The notes: generated from the sequence alone by a model not told the origin. 64,000 nucleotides of DNA from Marinobacter orientalis (GCF_004792665.1 NZ_SRZX01000008.1:1-64000); one strand, 5' to 3'; shown: positions 35,007 to 44,775, counted from the first letter of the stretch. A program made the numbers and translations.

Positions 35007-35855
35007 TTATCGAATACCGCGTTTGGAAAACACATACTCGTTGCAGCCCAAGCTCCCGGCATTTGTTTTAAGCCTTTCTAGTTCAAACCCCTTTCCATGA
35101 TAAAACGAGAATATAGCCTCCGGCTTCGCCACCTCGAACGGATAGCCGCCAATCCAATCAACAAGGTCATGCCACATGCTCATGCCGCGAAAGCTCGTTT
35201 GAGAGTAATTAATAATATTATTAATATACGTATGCGGTCGCCCCTTCAACATATGTAGCATGAAAAATTTCATTTCCCTCGGTGCCATGATCAGTCCAGC
35301 GTATACAGGTTTAAATGGCCCAGGAAGTCGGTTATAAATAATTTTCAGAATCCGCCAGCGCCTGCTCCATGATCCTTGGTCATTATAAATAGCAATAAAT
35401 AGTTTTCCATTAATTTTTACTAATGGCTCGATATTTTCTAAAGCCCTCCACATTGCTCCAGTATGGTGCAGAACTCCCCAGCTATAGACGACGTCAAATT
35501 CACCTAAATTTAATAAATAGTTTACATCAAGAACTGAAGCTTCTTCGATTCTCCATTTGTCGTCACCCGGAAAATATCGGCATTTCAATTCGTTTGTGCA
35601 TGCGACAGAGTGGGGATCATAATCAAACGAATGTACCTTTGCGCCTAAACGGCGAGCCGCAAGGCTAAACAAACCACTTCCAGAGCCAGCATCCAAAAAG
35701 CTCTTGCCGGATAGAGTTTCCAAATTAAGCATTACCTTAAGTGACTTTTCAGCCTCACTAATATTTTTTTCATTGATTTCCTTGATAAAATTCTGCCAAT
35801 TCTTTCCAAAGGAAAAGCGCTTTCCAGAATTAATTTCTTCGCTATGGCGACTCAT
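35007..35855 (-). CDS. SAM-dependent methyltransferase (inserted, AT-rich)
   Basis: A 282-residue class I methyltransferase: SFLDAGSGSGLFSLAARRLGA (motif I, about 52), VHSFDYDPHS and FDVVYSWGVLHHTGAMW. The start is MSRHSEEINSGKRFSFGKNW. It is only distantly related to the neighbour at 33813. Its A/T-rich codon use differs from flanking genes, and it sits between a flippase remnant and an IS630 remnant, so it is probably imported. The substrate is unknown. The flanks 34766-35006 and 35856-35980 hold no gene. Confidence 0.85.
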   Translation of the reverse strand: MSRHSEEINSGKRFSFGKNWQNFIKEINEKNISEAEKSLKVMLNLETLSGKSFLDAGSGSGLFSLAARRLGAKVHSFDYDPHSVACTNELKCRYFPGDDKWRIEEASVLDVNYLLNLGEFDVVYSWGVLHHTGAMWRALENIEPLVKINGKLFIAIYNDQGSWSRRWRILKIIYNRLPGPFKPVYAGLIMAPREMKFFMLHMLKGRPHTYINNIINYSQTSFRGMSMWHDLVDWIGGYPFEVAKPEAIFSFYHGKGFELERLKTNAGSLGCNEYVFSKRGIR

Positions 35856-35980
35856 ATAGCAATTCCTTAAACAAAGTTTTGCATATTTGCTATTTAAACC
35901 GAATTTTCATCGCAATGATATTTTTACTAGCGTGCCCTTTGGTTAATTCGCTAATTTATTATCAATCTGCTCAGCTTTAC

Positions 35981-36205
35981 TCATGCCATCGAGGTCATAA
36001 TGGATTCGGCGCTTTTATGCCATCGAAATGGCTTCGCCAGTTTCTCGTTGTAAACCTTGATGTACTTTTTAATAGCAGACTTCAATTCACCAACGCTGGC
36101 GAAAATACCCGACAAAACGCTCGTCGCTCCAGCTGGCCAAACCAGCCCTTGACCCGATTCAGCCAGGACGAACTCGCGGGCGTGAAACGCTGCTTGAGCG
36201 CTTAC
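35981..36205 (-). pseudogene. IS630-family transposase remnant (C-terminal part, frameshifted)
   Basis: On the minus strand one frame reads FTPASSSWLNRVKGWFGQLERRA, the last catalytic acidic region of IS630 DDE transposases. After a frame change around a T-run it reads SVGELKSAIKKYIKVYNEK then LAKPFRWHKSAESI, the family's C-terminus. The N-terminal two thirds are absent. It marks past transposition at the junction with the inserted methyltransferase. Confidence 0.75.
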
Positions 36206-36217
36206 CCTCAAGGGCCT

Positions 36218-36321
36218 GCGCAGCGCTGAGATTTTTGTAGCCGGTAACCTCCACCGGCCGCAATGCGGAACGGGGCAGTGTAGGTGGCGCCCCAGTAGGA
36301 TGTTTCGGTAAGCCTGCTCAT
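36218..36321 (-). pseudogene. Remnant of the methyltransferase gene (5' end only)
   Basis: It starts MSRLTETSYWGATYTA, as in the intact gene at 34589, then with one extra C continues in another frame as VEVTGYKNLSA. Homology ends at about 36218, where the IS630 remnant begins. It sits directly downstream of the intact flippase, the same order as the second junction at 34589-34651. Confidence 0.8.
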
Positions 36322-36340
36322 TACTTGTATTTTCCTTTCC

Positions 36341-37663
36341 TCATTGGCGCCTAAGTACCCAAACCATCAACATGCCCGAGACAAAATACACGCCCGCAGT
36401 GGCAAGCAGTAAACCTGCAAGACCCAGAAAAGGCACCAGCACCGAAGCAAGTACAAGCTTCACTACGACGCTGACGGTTGCCAGCATCATTATCTCCCTG
36501 TAGCGCTGCTGGCTTAACAACGCATAGGACAGAATGATGGACGCAAAATAGAAAGGCACCTGAAGCACAGCGTATCTGAGCAGACCCATTACCCGCTCGG
36601 TATCGTCACCGGTAAAGCGGCCACGTTCAAAAAGAAGCTCGACAATAACCGGGGAAAGCCAGAAACCGATTGTCATTATCAGGATACCGATGCCGAACAA
36701 CAACCCGGCCCACTGAATAGCCGTGCGTTCAATGCCTGCACGGCCTTCAGCATGGGTACGGGAAAGAACAGGCAGAGCCGCGCGGCCAATAGCGATGGTG
36801 CCAAGGCCAAGAATCAGACTCAGCACGCGGGTAGAATAGCCAAGGGTGGAGAGCGCCCCCGTACCCAGGCGGGCCGCAAAAAACTGATCAATAATGTCCA
36901 CCAGGCTCATCAGCCCCTGACCAACCAGCATCAGCCCAAAGCCCGCAAAAAACGGGCGCCAGTGGCGCGATCGAAAAACAAAGACAGGCGCCTCTGCCTC
37001 TCCCCGCAATGCCAGCGGCAGGAACAGCAGTAAAACCTGTATCGCAAAACCAGCCAGAGTGCCCCAGATCAAAGGTTCGGTGCCGCCCATCAGCAGAACA
37101 GCCACCAGAATCGCCAGCGCAGGGGCGCCCTCCAGCAAGGTATTAAGATGACGATTCGCTGCCATGGTCCAGGCCGCCAAAAGCCTTGCAATAATAGCCA
37201 ACGGCAAAACCCATGCAAGCCAGGTTGCCATCTGTCCTGCCAGATCGGCCTGGCCAGGATTAAGACCCACCCAGGGCTGCTGCACTAGCCAGGGCAGGAA
37301 CAACCACGCGCCAATGCCAAGACACAGGCCAACCAACAACGTACCGCCCAGTAACTCACTGCGAAAGCCTGGTGTATCCTGTGGTGCCTCCTGGCGTAAA
37401 CGGGCCGCAAGGGGCACCAGCACAGCGCCGATTACCCCGGCAACAATGGCAATAGGCCACTGCACAAGATTGAACACAAAAAGGTAGGCATCGACCGTTT
37501 CGCTGACGCCATAGCGCCAGGCCACAGCCATCTCTTTCGCGGCGCCGGCAAACTTCCCGACGAGAACGAAAAATCCTACCAGCAGTAAGCCTCGGGCAAG
37601 CTGTTTGTGGTCGCTACCCAGCCGATCAAGCCGGGCTTGCAGCCATTTGGGCAGCTGGATCAT
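36341..37663 (-). CDS. MurJ/MviN-like lipid-linked glycan flippase
   Basis: A 440-residue polytopic inner-membrane protein with about 12-14 hydrophobic segments. It has the MOP-superfamily MurJ-like features: GKFAGAAKEMAVAWRYGVSETVDAYLFVF at the N-terminus and FFAARLGTGALSTLGYSTRV in the middle. In a polysaccharide locus without Wzx, it is the best candidate for moving the lipid-linked unit across the membrane. Housekeeping MurJ (about 510 residues) is usually encoded elsewhere, and this shorter protein looks like a locus-specific relative. ATG 37663 is preferred over an upstream TTG at 37708. Confidence 0.82.
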   Translation of the reverse strand: MIQLPKWLQARLDRLGSDHKQLARGLLLVGFFVLVGKFAGAAKEMAVAWRYGVSETVDAYLFVFNLVQWPIAIVAGVIGAVLVPLAARLRQEAPQDTPGFRSELLGGTLLVGLCLGIGAWLFLPWLVQQPWVGLNPGQADLAGQMATWLAWVLPLAIIARLLAAWTMAANRHLNTLLEGAPALAILVAVLLMGGTEPLIWGTLAGFAIQVLLLFLPLALRGEAEAPVFVFRSRHWRPFFAGFGLMLVGQGLMSLVDIIDQFFAARLGTGALSTLGYSTRVLSLILGLGTIAIGRAALPVLSRTHAEGRAGIERTAIQWAGLLFGIGILIMTIGFWLSPVIVELLFERGRFTGDDTERVMGLLRYAVLQVPFYFASIILSYALLSQQRYREIMMLATVSVVVKLVLASVLVPFLGLAGLLLATAGVYFVSGMLMVWVLRRQ

Positions 37664-37676
37664 AGCAGGTGGGGTT

Positions 37677-37781
37677 TCAGCTTTTCGTGAGCGGAGCGCT
37701 CCACACAAGTAATTTTATGATCGGGCCAGACAATGTTTTCAGCCAACGTTCTTCTTCCTTCTCTCTGAACTGCTTCGACAT
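37677..37781 (-). CDS. Possible 34-residue protein upstream of the flippase
   Basis: ATG 37781 opens a short frame (MSKQFREKEEERWLKTLSG, then PIIKLLVWSAPLTKS) with a charged N-terminus and hydrophobic C-terminus, ending 14 bp before the flippase ATG. GGAGGAG lies 13 nt before the ATG, slightly far. It could be a coupling leader peptide or chance. Confidence 0.25.
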   Translation of the reverse strand: MSKQFREKEEERWLKTLSGPIIKLLVWSAPLTKS

Positions 37782-37810
37782 GGTTTGACTGCAGCTCCTC
37801 CGGCTAAATA

Positions 37811-38986
37811 TCACCCAATTTCCAACACGTCGCGCGCCATATCATCCATAATCCGCCGGCGAGCATAACGCTCCAAAAAAACTTTGCGGGGGTAATAGAC
37901 GAGTTCAAGCCGATCAAAGGCCTCAATGGCAGCAGTGACATCGCAAGGCCGGAAAATGCCAACACCCTCAACCTGCTCAGCCAGAAAACCTCTGCTATAG
38001 CCATCAACGCCCGCCAATATCGGCTTGCCTGTAGCGGCATATTCAAACAGTTTGGATGGAAGCACCTTCAGAAAGGCAGGTAAATCGTTGAGATGGAGAA
38101 AAAGCACATCAGCCTGCTTGTAGTAACCAAGCAACTGATCTCTGGGGACAGGATTGACAAAAGTTACGTCCGCCCCCACTTCGCGACACCTGTTAACCAG
38201 CACAGCCCGAGTGGCCCCATCACCGATGACAGTGAACGACGCCCGCCCTTCCAACTGAAGAGCCAGCGGCGGGAGAATATGGTCCAATCCCTGACCGTGC
38301 CCTATGTTCCCGGCATACACAATATGAACCTTACCCGTGGCAGGAGATTTGCCAACAAAGGCTTCCAATTCAAAATCTTCGTCAATGCCATTAGTGAACA
38401 GACGATAGGACTTTTTAGCATCTATCTTCTGAAAATACGGCAGAAAACCAGGCGACACCAGATTAACTCGGTTCGCACGGCGAACGGCGTAGCGCTCAAT
38501 ACGCGATAATAAACCTTTCAGCGGCATCACCACCGCCGGGTTAAACACATGTCTTATAGTATCGAGGAATATATCCCGTATATCCAGGTAATACACAGCG
38601 CCCTTGCGTTTGGCCAACCGGGCACCCACCGCCGCTGTCATTAGGCGGGAAGAGGTTGCGACTACAATATCGTAGTGGTCCTCGGGCGCCTGCGTGAAAG
38701 CCGCACGGGCAAACGAACCGAAGGACCGCACCTGCCCGAGAAGTCCCCAACGCTGGCGCGGAAGCCCTACGCGAACAACGCGGTAACCTATTTCCGGTTT
38801 TTCCACCGCAACCGGTTTATGGCTGCGATAGCGATTCGGTTCGGTGGTCAGGACATCCAACTGAACGTTACCACCACCTTGCCGGACCAAAGCCTCCGCC
38901 AAGGCCCGAGCCCTGAAGGCACCGGCACTGAGATCAGGTGGAAAGTAATAGCTTAGTAAGAGTATTTTCAAAGGTACCGCAAACAA
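37811..38986 (-). CDS. Glycosyltransferase family 4 (WcaI/WbuB-like)
   Basis: A 391-residue GT-B enzyme: KILLLSYYFPPDLSAGAFRARALAEALV, then IVVATSSRLMTAAVGARLAKRKGAVYYLDIRD, and donor region KQADVLFLHLNDLPAFLKVLPSKLFEYAATGKPILAG. The pattern is that of WbuB/WcaI-type transferases. The start is a TTG at 38986 or another TTG five codons on. It continues the minus-strand block after a 52-bp gap to the gene at 39040. Confidence 0.9.
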   Translation of the reverse strand: MFAVPLKILLLSYYFPPDLSAGAFRARALAEALVRQGGGNVQLDVLTTEPNRYRSHKPVAVEKPEIGYRVVRVGLPRQRWGLLGQVRSFGSFARAAFTQAPEDHYDIVVATSSRLMTAAVGARLAKRKGAVYYLDIRDIFLDTIRHVFNPAVVMPLKGLLSRIERYAVRRANRVNLVSPGFLPYFQKIDAKKSYRLFTNGIDEDFELEAFVGKSPATGKVHIVYAGNIGHGQGLDHILPPLALQLEGRASFTVIGDGATRAVLVNRCREVGADVTFVNPVPRDQLLGYYKQADVLFLHLNDLPAFLKVLPSKLFEYAATGKPILAGVDGYSRGFLAEQVEGVGIFRPCDVTAAIEAFDRLELVYYPRKVFLERYARRRIMDDMARDVLEIG

Positions 38987-39039
38987 AGTGAGAAAGTTTA
39001 GGGGTTAATGCGCGGTTTGGCCGGTAAACAGTCAGTTTA

Positions 39040-40257
39040 TCAGTCAGGCGACAGGATACGCCTGTAAAGATCGACGAGGGCACTTTCCTGTGCCTCCCAG
39101 TTGAGTTTAGCAGCCGCGCGCCTGGCGCTCGCTGAATACCGGGCCCGTAGTTCCGGATCGTCAACCAGACGCTGCAGCGCCTCGGCCAGGGCTTCCACAT
39201 CGCCGGCTGGTGTCAGGATTCCCAGGTCATGGCCTTTCACCACCCTGGCAATCTCCGGTAACGCCGAAGCCACTACCGGCAACCCCACCGCCACATACTC
39301 GAACAGTTTGTTGGAATCCGTCGTGAAATGATTCAGGCAGGTGTTCTCGATGGGTTGGACACCAATGTCGGCTGACGCCGTATAGTGTGGAAGCTCATCG
39401 AGCGACACCGTGGGAATAAAAAACACCCGTTGCTCCAGGCCGTATTCCCGGACCCTACCCCTGAGCTGCCCCTCGATGTTGCCACCACCGACAAATACAA
39501 CATAGGCACCCCGCAAACGGGCAGCCGCCTCCACCAGCCGGTCAAGCCCCCGCCCCCGCTGCAATCCCCCCTGGTAAACCACCAACGGCCAGGGTTCCTT
39601 CAGCTGAAGGTGCTCACGTAACCGGTTACTTTCCAGCAAAGGCACCCGACGCGGTCGGTTCTGCAGCACCAGAGGGCGAGGGACATGATAGGCCCGGGCA
39701 AAGAACTTTGCCCGCAAATCCGTTGTGGTAATCGAGGCGGCAACCTTGGGCATGATCGTTTTCTCGATCCAGCCCACCCACTTGCGAAACGCCTTGTAGC
39801 CTTCACGGTCGGTACTGATCTCATGGGCGTCGTAGACCAGGGGTATACCGAGCCACTTTGATGCCAACCAGGCTGTCGGCAGAGTATTCACATCATGGGC
39901 ATGAATAACACCCGCCCGGGAGCGGACCAGGCGCCACCACAATCTCAGATGGGTGATGGAACGGGTCGACAGGCGAAATAACTGGTGGCCAGTACTCGGC
40001 GGCGAAGCTACCGGCTGCGCGGGCGCCCCGGATGCACTCGCCTGTACGCCGCCCTTGCGAAAGCTCCAGAAGGGGCTACGCACCACTCTTTCAACCCGGA
40101 CACCGGGTTCCAGCTCTTCAGACTCCAGCGTTTTACCAGGAGTGTGCAAGGCATGGACAACCACCTGGTGGCCCGCTTCTGCCAGGGTCTGCGCCTCTTT
40201 CAACACGCGGGCGTCGTTCACAAACTCATTCCATACCAGCATGGCTATACGTGCCAA
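39040..40257 (-). CDS. Glycosyltransferase family 4
   Basis: A 405-residue GT-B enzyme starting MARIAMLVWNEFVNDARVLKEAQTL. GVIHAHDVNTLPTAWLA and LVYDAHEISTDREG lie in the N-terminal domain, and NHFTTDSNKLFEYVAVGLPVVAS is the donor region. The early VNDARVxKEAxxL motif is common in GT4 enzymes of capsule and slime loci. It lies 3 bp from the membrane protein gene at 40261 in the same direction. Confidence 0.9.
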   Translation of the reverse strand: MARIAMLVWNEFVNDARVLKEAQTLAEAGHQVVVHALHTPGKTLESEELEPGVRVERVVRSPFWSFRKGGVQASASGAPAQPVASPPSTGHQLFRLSTRSITHLRLWWRLVRSRAGVIHAHDVNTLPTAWLASKWLGIPLVYDAHEISTDREGYKAFRKWVGWIEKTIMPKVAASITTTDLRAKFFARAYHVPRPLVLQNRPRRVPLLESNRLREHLQLKEPWPLVVYQGGLQRGRGLDRLVEAAARLRGAYVVFVGGGNIEGQLRGRVREYGLEQRVFFIPTVSLDELPHYTASADIGVQPIENTCLNHFTTDSNKLFEYVAVGLPVVASALPEIARVVKGHDLGILTPAGDVEALAEALQRLVDDPELRARYSASARRAAAKLNWEAQESALVDLYRRILSPD

Positions 40258-40260
40258 GAG

Positions 40261-41991
40261 TCACTCCTCAATGGCGTTGTCCTGCAACGCGTTCAGCATG
40301 TCGAGAATTTCCGGCAGTACATCCAGCGCGTCATTAAACAGCTGCCGGTTATTGAAATCTTCCAGGCCATAAGCCAATGCAGACAACCGCACTTTGCGGG
40401 AATCTGCCGTGTTGAGACGGCGGTCTGGCTCTCCAGCTAGATGCTCAACCAGCCGTGCGAACGGCTTTCCAGGCAAGGGCCACCCTGCGCCCAGAGGGTC
40501 CAGCGACCATTTATCCCAGTTCAGTGCTAACAGGGACTGATCTGCGTCCGCCTGCCAGACGGACCTCACCATATTGGGGTTCATCAGAACCAACGGAAGA
40601 GCCTTCAGGTGTAAATGAAGTTCGGCCAGCCGATTAATCAGTTCCGCGACATGCAAGGTGTCCTGCCTGCTGGAGCAGGCGACATAGAGCCGTTCCAGCA
40701 CTTCAGCAGAAAGCCGGTCGACCAGCAGCGGGCGGGATCGCAGGTAACGATTCACAAGCCGGGGGGGCAGGTGAATCGTTACAAAACGCTTCTCCAGAGC
40801 TGGGAGCTTGCGCTTTGCCTGCGGAACCTTCAGTAATTGGCCCGGTGGCAGGCGATAAACGTGGCAGGCAAACCGGTCAACTTCCGTCACCAAAATCAGC
40901 GAAGGTATGGGTACGCCTTCCAGCCCCTCTGTCGCCAGCATGGCCTCATGCTGAGCTGGCGATTTGCGATTGACGTCGAAAACTTTTATCAGCAACCGCT
41001 GGTCGGGCATGTCAGCGCCATACACCAACAAATGGGGCATGTTCGGTTTGCTGCTATCCAGCCATTGCACCTGAAGCTGCCCAGTGCCCACCGGCTGCAC
41101 ACCGGCTTCTTCCAACACCCGCATAAGCCAGCCTGCGCGGGTTTCCGGCTGCAGCAGCGCCCACAGATTCTTCTTTCCCGGATTCAGCTGCTGGCTCACC
41201 AGCACCTTGCCGTGGAAAAACAGCCCATCCAGTCTCGGCCGTTGCTGGGCAAGCCCATGCAGCCCTGAAACCAGGGCCGTTGCGCGGCCAAATATCTGGC
41301 GGCTCGCCAGTATCGAGATAATAGCGATGATAAAACCCGGTGGAGAAAAGAAAATAAACTCCATCACCAGGTACGCGAAAACCAAAAAGAATCCCAGTTT
41401 GGCGGCCAGCCCAAGGGCAGAAGTCAGTTTCTGATCCAGGTACTCTCTGAACCTCTCGCTGAGGCGATACGAGGCCATGAAAACCACGAAAACAAAAACC
41501 GAGTAACCGGCAATCAGCCCAGCCATGGATGGATAGAACCAACCTAACGCAAACAGCGCCAGGGGGATGAAAACACCAGCTGCCAGCGCACTGGAATAAC
41601 GTTGATAGGCCTTAGCCGCCACGTCTTCCTGATTTTCAAACAACACCATCTTCTGGCTTTTGCCCAGCAACTCGCCTGCGGCCACCTCTGTGGCCTTGGC
41701 AATGAGCTTTTCCGCCAGAAGGCTCAGCAGGAAGAAACCAAAGGTGGTGCCACTCAGCCAGGCAATTAGCAGGTCGCGGTCAAGTTGCGAAAAAGCCGCC
41801 GGAAAATATCGCGGCATTCCATCTGAGCCCAGAAGAATAATGATCTTCAGGGGAAGGAAAAAGGACAGTAACGATGCAATCTGCGCAACGATCGTCAAAA
41901 CAACGATGGCTGACGTCATTAAGGGGACAACACGATAGAACTTAGCGCCGAGCGACAGGTACCAGCGTAAAACGTTAAGAATATAAGCCAT
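40261..41991 (-). CDS. Membrane protein with C-terminal kinase-like domain lacking the catalytic loop
   Basis: A 576-residue protein of unknown function. Residues 20-245 hold about five hydrophobic helices arranged like an ABC-exporter membrane domain without the ATPase. Residues about 320-520 resemble a protein-kinase/APH fold: RLLIKVF with Lys336, HEAML with Glu349, a hinge at CHVYRLPPG, NPNMV with Asn473 and NWDKWSLDPLGAGWP with Asp493. Where the catalytic H-x-D should be, the sequence is PLVLMNPN, so phosphotransfer is doubtful and a pseudokinase or divergent glycokinase is suggested. ATG 41991 begins the conserved part. The kinase reading is inference from motifs. Confidence 0.55.
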   Translation of the reverse strand: MAYILNVLRWYLSLGAKFYRVVPLMTSAIVVLTIVAQIASLLSFFLPLKIIILLGSDGMPRYFPAAFSQLDRDLLIAWLSGTTFGFFLLSLLAEKLIAKATEVAAGELLGKSQKMVLFENQEDVAAKAYQRYSSALAAGVFIPLALFALGWFYPSMAGLIAGYSVFVFVVFMASYRLSERFREYLDQKLTSALGLAAKLGFFLVFAYLVMEFIFFSPPGFIIAIISILASRQIFGRATALVSGLHGLAQQRPRLDGLFFHGKVLVSQQLNPGKKNLWALLQPETRAGWLMRVLEEAGVQPVGTGQLQVQWLDSSKPNMPHLLVYGADMPDQRLLIKVFDVNRKSPAQHEAMLATEGLEGVPIPSLILVTEVDRFACHVYRLPPGQLLKVPQAKRKLPALEKRFVTIHLPPRLVNRYLRSRPLLVDRLSAEVLERLYVACSSRQDTLHVAELINRLAELHLHLKALPLVLMNPNMVRSVWQADADQSLLALNWDKWSLDPLGAGWPLPGKPFARLVEHLAGEPDRRLNTADSRKVRLSALAYGLEDFNNRQLFNDALDVLPEILDMLNALQDNAIEE

Positions 41992-42211
41992 GAAGAAAGG
42001 TTCTATTCGAAGACAATAGTAAAAAAAATTAAATCTTGAGAATCCGTGGGGTTGACTTTTGCGAGTTAAAACATTGAGCCAGAGCATGTAAACACAAATT
42101 GTGTAACTGCCCACGACTGAGTATTTTTATTTAAAAAGATACAGTCGCGGATACACAAGTGGACCAAGAAAAAGTAGCGTTCGTTCCAGGACATAGTTGA
42201 CCGATTTCACG

Positions 42212-42334
42212 TCACGGGAGAGGCCTGAATAAATCTGGCGAGACCTTGTATTGTTTGGTGCCTTCTTCGGCTAACACGATCACCCTCTTGAGGTTGATCT
42301 TGGTGACGATCCCCAACACGGGGGATATCTCCAT
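42212..42334 (-). CDS. Possible 40-residue protein or gene remnant
   Basis: A short frame MEISPVLGIVTKINLKRVIV, then LAEEGTKQYKVSPDLFRPLP. It looks like a small all-beta KOW/SH3-like module (turn-rich, V-x-K-I-N-x-K). It has no clear ribosome-binding site and may be a fragment of a lost gene. It is the only coding-like stretch in the 42115-42438 gap, which is otherwise AT-rich and featureless. Confidence 0.25.
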   Translation of the reverse strand: MEISPVLGIVTKINLKRVIVLAEEGTKQYKVSPDLFRPLP

Positions 42335-42438
42335 GTTATAAGCAATTATCTATCGTTAAATCGCTGCATAGTTGTATGCACTCACCATTGGTTCAAAAAT
42401 GGCGGCTGCACACCTAGTCTACGCTATACCTATCAGCG

Positions 42439-44775
42439 TCAAAACTCACCAACTATTTTACCCTCACTGCATACAACGAACAAACAGGTTTGATCAGCAA
42501 AAAAATGACTAAATTTCGAATTCTCTTTAAATCCAATCTCCTTGGAGTAAAAAAAATATTCATCATTTTTAAAAACTGAATTTTGAGCTATAGAAAACGA
42601 CTTTTCGAGTCCCGGTTCGGATCTGACATCAATCTCAGTCCACCCGCCCTTTAGCACCAAAGAAACATTATTGTTTACACGAACGTGTTCATTATATTGA
42701 GGTTGATCGCTTTCGTGGACAACTTCACCAGTGGGAAAATGTAAAACTGAGAACAGCTCATCATCCTCATTTCCAAACTTAATACGATCAAAAATGAAAA
42801 CCTTATCTAACTCAAATGAAGGTTTATCTACAGCAATAACAAATTTCCTCACCCCACCTGCATGCCTTAACCCGTGGCCTTCCTTGCTAGGTGGAACCAA
42901 CACTGAGTAAACAAGAATCTCACTAAGGTCTCCTGATCGTACTATTTTTCCATTTACAATTCGCTTATCAGCGGGAACTCCGTTAGATTTAAATTTTTCC
43001 TGAAAGATATCATTCCTTAGATCCAAAGACGAACTCACCCATGTGTTATGGTCTATAGCGCCGCGACCGCGCCCTTCAGCAACAACGGTCTTCCCATCCT
43101 TTTCAACAAAAAAAGAACCACAATCCTGATCTTTATTATGCGTCATATGCGCCTTGGACCCCAGAATCCAGATAGAGATAGCCTGACTTTCTGACTTCAA
43201 TGCCGCCATCCAAGATTTATCACAAAACATTTCTTTTAAGTTAGAGGGCTTTATTTCACCAAAAGAGTTTATCAAACCTCTGTTATCATTAAATGACAAC
43301 AAACAAACAGGATAATGCTGAAAGGAAGCGAAAGACCTTCTTGTTGATGCCTCAAGTGGTAGATCTAAACAAGCAAAGCTGGAAAAAGAATTTAAAAACA
43401 ACAAAATGGGTTTAAAGTAAAGGGGCTTAGAATCTCCAAACGTCGCTAAGGGCCTGCCATTTGATGCCGAAGACCAATAAATATTCTGTTTCGCAGATTC
43501 AAAAGAGGCCACCAAAACATCTGGATCTAATGAGGTTTCAAATGAATTAATCAAAAAATAAAGGGGTATTAAATTTGATACATTGAACTGTAGGTAGCTG
43601 AGGCCCTCTAAATAAACCCTACCAACCAAGGAAGTCTCTAGAATTTCAGACAAGGCAGAAAACGCAGCGGCAGACGATGCCGGCCAGTTTTGGTGCGAGT
43701 CACCTAAGACAAGCGCTCCTACTAAGTAGGAGGCATATATGGATATACCATGATTCGTAGATCTATTTAACCAGTGTTTAACCCCTGGAAAGAAGGTTGC
43801 TAAGGGCTTATCTTCTGTAGAAAAACTTTCACTTAACCACTGCCCGCCCTTTTCACTAACCATCTTTTTCTTTTCCCGATCAACAATATTTAACAAATAC
43901 GAGGAAACTGCCAAGGCACCTGGCAAGTAACCATTTGACCAGTTATTTCTATCCCAATCAGAAGACCCGGGAGTCAGACCGCTCGATGGCCGCCAATAGG
44001 GCCAATTACATAAAAGCATATCAACTAAAGTGCATAATTGTTCTCCTTCTTCGCTCAAATCTTCACCGAACAAAATCTTAGAATAAAGAAGGCCAATGAG
44101 AATATCGTAGTAGAATTTTGACTGTTTTTCCCACACAAGTACCCAATGGGGGGAAGATGACTCGACTTTGCTAATTTTCCTATTGTCAGGGGACGGAGTA
44201 AATGTTCTAAGTTGAAAATCAGAATCATCAACATTTAAAGCCTGAACTTGTGCAACATGGCATATACCAGACTCGGCTCTAACAGATACACATTCAGCTT
44301 GAAGGTCTAATATTTCCCTTAACTCCATAGCAGTAGAGTCGTTCACTTTACAATAATAACTGCCACCGAATTTTCTTATGCCTAAAACCAGCCTTTCACT
44401 ACTGTTTAAAGCCATCTTTTGTCCGGAACTGGAATGAAGAAACGTCCTTCCGTGCTCACTGATCAGACTTATATTAAGAGTTTCAGATAGGGATACCGTA
44501 ATATGGTAATCAGCAGTCAACCCGACATAAAGACATATTAATGCGTTCTCCAGTAACGAAGGGTAAAAAAAAGGATTATATATCTCTCCATACTCCGAAT
44601 TTAACTCTAAACCATAAACGTAAGGATAAGAATGGATAGGCATAAATACATAGTAGAAGGAGTTGCCATTACTTGAAAAAACCGACAAGCAACTCTCTCG
44701 GATATAGGCATCAAAACCCATTTCCGTTAGTCGACCTTTAAGCTCTTTTTTAGCATAAGAATTCAAAGGTATCAT
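42439..44775 (-). CDS. Heparinase II/III-like polysaccharide lyase
   Basis: A 778-residue protein. Residues about 220-520 look like the alpha/alpha toroid domain of heparinase II/III and alginate lyases, with WLNRSTNHGISIYASYL (337-342 region) and EGLSYLQF (about 390). The C-terminal beta part has KAHMTHNKDQDCGSFFVEKDGK (His546, Asp549, Asp551) followed by GRGAIDHNTWV, the family's H-x2-D-x-GSF and HNT signatures. No signal peptide is evident, so cytoplasmic or unconventional placement must be considered. Such lyases in synthesis loci trim or release the polymer, or the domain is non-catalytic. The gene is AT-rich. Its ATG overlaps the sulfotransferase stop (ATGA). Confidence 0.7.
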   Translation of the reverse strand: MIPLNSYAKKELKGRLTEMGFDAYIRESCLSVFSSNGNSFYYVFMPIHSYPYVYGLELNSEYGEIYNPFFYPSLLENALICLYVGLTADYHITVSLSETLNISLISEHGRTFLHSSSGQKMALNSSERLVLGIRKFGGSYYCKVNDSTAMELREILDLQAECVSVRAESGICHVAQVQALNVDDSDFQLRTFTPSPDNRKISKVESSSPHWVLVWEKQSKFYYDILIGLLYSKILFGEDLSEEGEQLCTLVDMLLCNWPYWRPSSGLTPGSSDWDRNNWSNGYLPGALAVSSYLLNIVDREKKKMVSEKGGQWLSESFSTEDKPLATFFPGVKHWLNRSTNHGISIYASYLVGALVLGDSHQNWPASSAAAFSALSEILETSLVGRVYLEGLSYLQFNVSNLIPLYFLINSFETSLDPDVLVASFESAKQNIYWSSASNGRPLATFGDSKPLYFKPILLFLNSFSSFACLDLPLEASTRRSFASFQHYPVCLLSFNDNRGLINSFGEIKPSNLKEMFCDKSWMAALKSESQAISIWILGSKAHMTHNKDQDCGSFFVEKDGKTVVAEGRGRGAIDHNTWVSSSLDLRNDIFQEKFKSNGVPADKRIVNGKIVRSGDLSEILVYSVLVPPSKEGHGLRHAGGVRKFVIAVDKPSFELDKVFIFDRIKFGNEDDELFSVLHFPTGEVVHESDQPQYNEHVRVNNNVSLVLKGGWTEIDVRSEPGLEKSFSIAQNSVFKNDEYFFYSKEIGFKENSKFSHFFADQTCLFVVCSEGKIVGEF

